A DNA stretch of 7,768 bases. It comes from Methanomicrobiales archaeon (GTDB taxonomy: Archaea; Halobacteriota; Methanomicrobia; Methanomicrobiales; Methanospirillaceae). This document shows, one piece after another, positions 6,306 to 7,768 of this stretch. The stretch is from contig JAAEES010000043.1 in NCBI GenBank assembly GCA_013415575.1, forward strand, positions 1-7,768, read 5' to 3'. The position numbers were made by a program, and so were the translations under genes. The notes under the pieces are model-generated. The model searched no databases and was not told the DNA's origin. It was given only the letters and a program-made list of their open reading frames with translations. Position 1 is the stretch's first letter. Each line of letters starts with the position of its first letter.

Positions 6306-7262
6306 ATGAAAGAACCCAATCCGCTCCAGGTAATCCTGTTCTTCCTCATCGCCGCCCCCGGTATCTACCTGTTCTCCCGGTGGCTGGGTGCCCCGGGCCA
6401 GTACTTGTTCCTGGCGGGAGGTATCATCGCTGCGATCCTTGCCATTCTCGTCGCCGGTTCATTCAGGATAGCTGACCAGTGGGAGAAAGCGGTGGTGCTC
6501 CGCCTGGGCCGCTATACCGGCCTGCGGGGTCCCGGGCCGTTCTTTATCATTCCATTCGCAGAGCGGGTTGCCTACTGGATCGATCTCCGGATCATCACCA
6601 CCTCCTTCAAGGCCGAAAAGACCCTGACCAAGGATACCGTGCCGGTCGATGTCGAGGCGGTGCTCTTCTGGAAGGTACTCAACCCGGAAAAGGCTGCTCT
6701 TGAGGTCGAGGATTACCGTTCTGCCATCAGCTGGGCTTCGCAGACTGCGCTGCGGGAGGTTATCGGGAAATCGTTTCTCTCTGACATGCTGGAAGGACGG
6801 GAGAAACTGGATGCGGTGTTGCAGAAGATCATCGATCACCGGACAGAGCAGTGGGGTATCAATGTCTCTTCCGTTGAGATTCGTGATGTCATCATTCCCC
6901 CTGAACTTCAGGATGCCATGTCCATGCAGGCCCAGGCAGAGCGGGAGCGGCAGGCACGGGTTATTCTTGGTGATTCCGAGCGGCAGATTGCAGAAAAATT
7001 CGAGGAGGCGGCACGGACCTATGAGGGTAACCCTACTGCTCTTCACCTCCGGGCCATGAACATGCTCTACGAGGGTCTCAAGATCAAGGACAATTCCACG
7101 CTGGTCATCGTTCCTGCCTCGATCCTCGAAACCATGAACCTCGGCGCTATGACCGGGCTCGTCTCGCTGACTAAAACCACCAGCATGCAGAAGGAGAAGC
7201 GGCCGGCAGAAGCCGGAACTGAGGAGCTTCCTGAAAGATCCGGGAAAGAGACAAGAGAATAA
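6306..7262 (+). CDS. SPFH-domain membrane protein of the stomatin/slipin type
   Basis: With the start at 6306 this is a 318-residue protein. Two hydrophobic segments (about 8-24 and 32-52) form the N-terminal membrane anchor. The SPFH/band 7 domain follows (about 53-205), with recognisable stretches VVLRLGRYTGLRGPGPFFIIP, TKDTVPVDVEAVLFWKV and IRDVIIPPELQDAM. An Ala/Glu/Arg-rich coiled coil (about 203-240) leads to the slipin-like EGNPTALHLRAMNML, and a charged tail rich in Glu and Lys ends the protein. Slipins oligomerise on membranes and are thought to scaffold proteins or organise lipid domains. Many prokaryotic slipin genes sit beside an NfeD-type gene; none is seen in the 506 bases downstream or directly upstream. 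An in-frame ATG at 6228 would add 26 polar residues unlike the family and lies upstream of the TATA-like box, so 6306 is preferred. The gene is divergent from copA; a functional link is not shown. Confidence 0.9.
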   Translation: MKEPNPLQVILFFLIAAPGIYLFSRWLGAPGQYLFLAGGIIAAILAILVAGSFRIADQWEKAVVLRLGRYTGLRGPGPFFIIPFAERVAYWIDLRIITTSFKAEKTLTKDTVPVDVEAVLFWKVLNPEKAALEVEDYRSAISWASQTALREVIGKSFLSDMLEGREKLDAVLQKIIDHRTEQWGINVSSVEIRDVIIPPELQDAMSMQAQAERERQARVILGDSERQIAEKFEEAARTYEGNPTALHLRAMNMLYEGLKIKDNSTLVIVPASILETMNLGAMTGLVSLTKTTSMQKEKRPAEAGTEELPERSGKETRE

Positions 7263-7290
7263 TTCACTTCGAGGGAACGGCACACATCTC

Positions 7291-7299
7291 ATTTTTTAC
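7291..7299 (+). terminator. T-run terminator after the slipin gene
   Basis: Six T (7292-7297) occur about 30 bases past the slipin stop, in the 77-base gap between convergent genes. There is no clear hairpin, as is usual for archaeal T-rich terminators. Confidence 0.45.
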
Positions 7300-7339
7300 C
7301 CGGACACAGGCCCCGCTTTCACCGCAGCCCTGGCGAGCT

Positions 7340-7768
7340 TTAGAATGAAAGAAAGAGCGAAAAGACAATGATGTTGAGGATGGTCAGCGGCAGCCCGACC
7401 CTGAAGAATTCCCAGAAACTGAGAGTGTAGCCTTCCTTTTCTGCCTGCTGGATAACAATGACATTGCTTGCTGCTCCGAGGATCGTGAGGTTCCCGGCAA
7501 TCGTGCTCCCTGCAGCCAGGGCCAGGATCTGCTGTACCGACATTCCCTGCTGGATGATGATCGGCTGGAACAGCGCAACAAAGGGTACATTTGAAATAAA
7601 CTGGCTCACAACCACGGATACCGTCATGATGAGCGGGATCGTGGTCATCCTCGAATAGTCAATGACCGACTGGAAGAAGCCGGTTTGATAGACACTCTGC
7701 ATCAGTACAAACAGTGAGGCAAAGAAGATCAGGGTGCGCCAGTCAACCTTTTTCAGGATCTCCTTCCG
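7340..7768 (-). CDS. C-terminal part of an ArsB/CitMHS-type ion transporter (5' part outside the window)
   Basis: The frame is open from the right edge to TAA at 7340-7342, giving 142 C-terminal residues (visible start RKEILKKVDWRTLIFF). An internal Met at 7702 is not the gene start, because hydrophobic family-like sequence continues above it. About four membrane segments are visible, the last ending at the C-terminus (SLFLSF). DWRTLIFFASLFVLM, SNVPFVALFQPII and GSTIAGNLTILGAASNVIVI match the second half of transporters in the ArsB/NhaD/CitMHS/DASS (ion transporter) superfamily, where an SN(V)P hairpin and a GGNLT-like loop line the substrate site. These permeases move anions such as arsenite, carboxylates or sulfate, or exchange Na+/H+. 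The substrate cannot be told from this fragment, and the arsenical-pump label often given is only a guess. The gene converges on the slipin gene. Confidence 0.85.
   Translation of the reverse strand, partial: RKEILKKVDWRTLIFFASLFVLMQSVYQTGFFQSVIDYSRMTTIPLIMTVSVVVSQFISNVPFVALFQPIIIQQGMSVQQILALAAGSTIAGNLTILGAASNVIVIQQAEKEGYTLSFWEFFRVGLPLTILNIIVFSLFLSF

Noticed and set aside
6459..7292. 277-codon minus-strand open frame
   Set aside because: Fully antisense to the slipin gene, which has clear SPFH motifs; no membrane segments or domains of its own.
7340..7702. Permease read as a complete 120-residue protein starting at 7702
   Set aside because: The frame stays open to the window edge with 22 more family-like residues (including DWRTLIFF), so the Met is internal and the gene is partial.
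1..7768. tRNA, CRISPR, insertion sequence or long repeats
   Set aside because: Reading both strands, I saw no tandem spaced repeats, transposase-like frames, terminal inverted repeats or cloverleaf-like segments; gaps between genes are mostly under 100 bases.

Overview
The window reads as chromosomal DNA from a moderately GC-rich archaeon. A euryarchaeal methanogen of the Methanomicrobiales type fits best. This rests on archaeal-looking signals (AT-rich TATA-like boxes 25-30 bases before expected transcript starts, T-run terminators without hairpins, one apparently leaderless gene) combined with strong Shine-Dalgarno sites, and on the protein set. No rRNA or other taxonomic marker is present, so the placement is an inference. 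There are no tRNAs, CRISPR arrays, insertion sequences or other mobile DNA. Coding density is high.

Seven of the eight genes are supported over their full length or up to the window edge on the following layout. Six minus-strand genes run leftward from a divergent promoter region at about 6171-6305: a two-HMA-domain Cu(+) P1B-type ATPase (copA, 3732-6170); a 49-residue YHS-domain metal-binding protein starting 3 bases after it (3579-3728); a two-domain VOC protein resembling 4-hydroxyphenylpyruvate dioxygenase (2397-3533); a two-TM conserved protein of unknown function (1599-2354); a non-heme ferritin (1015-1503); and a DUF362 protein with two [4Fe-4S] motifs that runs off the left edge (1-930). 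On the plus strand, a stomatin/slipin-type SPFH membrane protein lies at 6306-7262. Converging on it from the right edge is the C-terminal part of an ArsB/CitMHS-type (ion transporter superfamily) permease, 7340-7768 on the minus strand.

The minus-strand block looks like a metal and redox handling neighbourhood: copper export, a small metal-binding YHS protein, a predicted non-heme Fe(II) enzyme, iron storage, and an iron-sulfur protein. copA and the YHS gene are almost certainly co-transcribed. The VOC and two-TM genes may be read from the same transcript (gaps of 45 and 42 bases). Ferritin has its own promoter and sits behind a T-run terminator, so it is probably a separate unit. The most notable point is the HPPD-like protein: it keeps the predicted iron triad (His220, His301, Glu351) of an oxygen-using dioxygenase family, has altered pocket motifs, and sits beside copper and iron genes in what appears to be an anaerobe.
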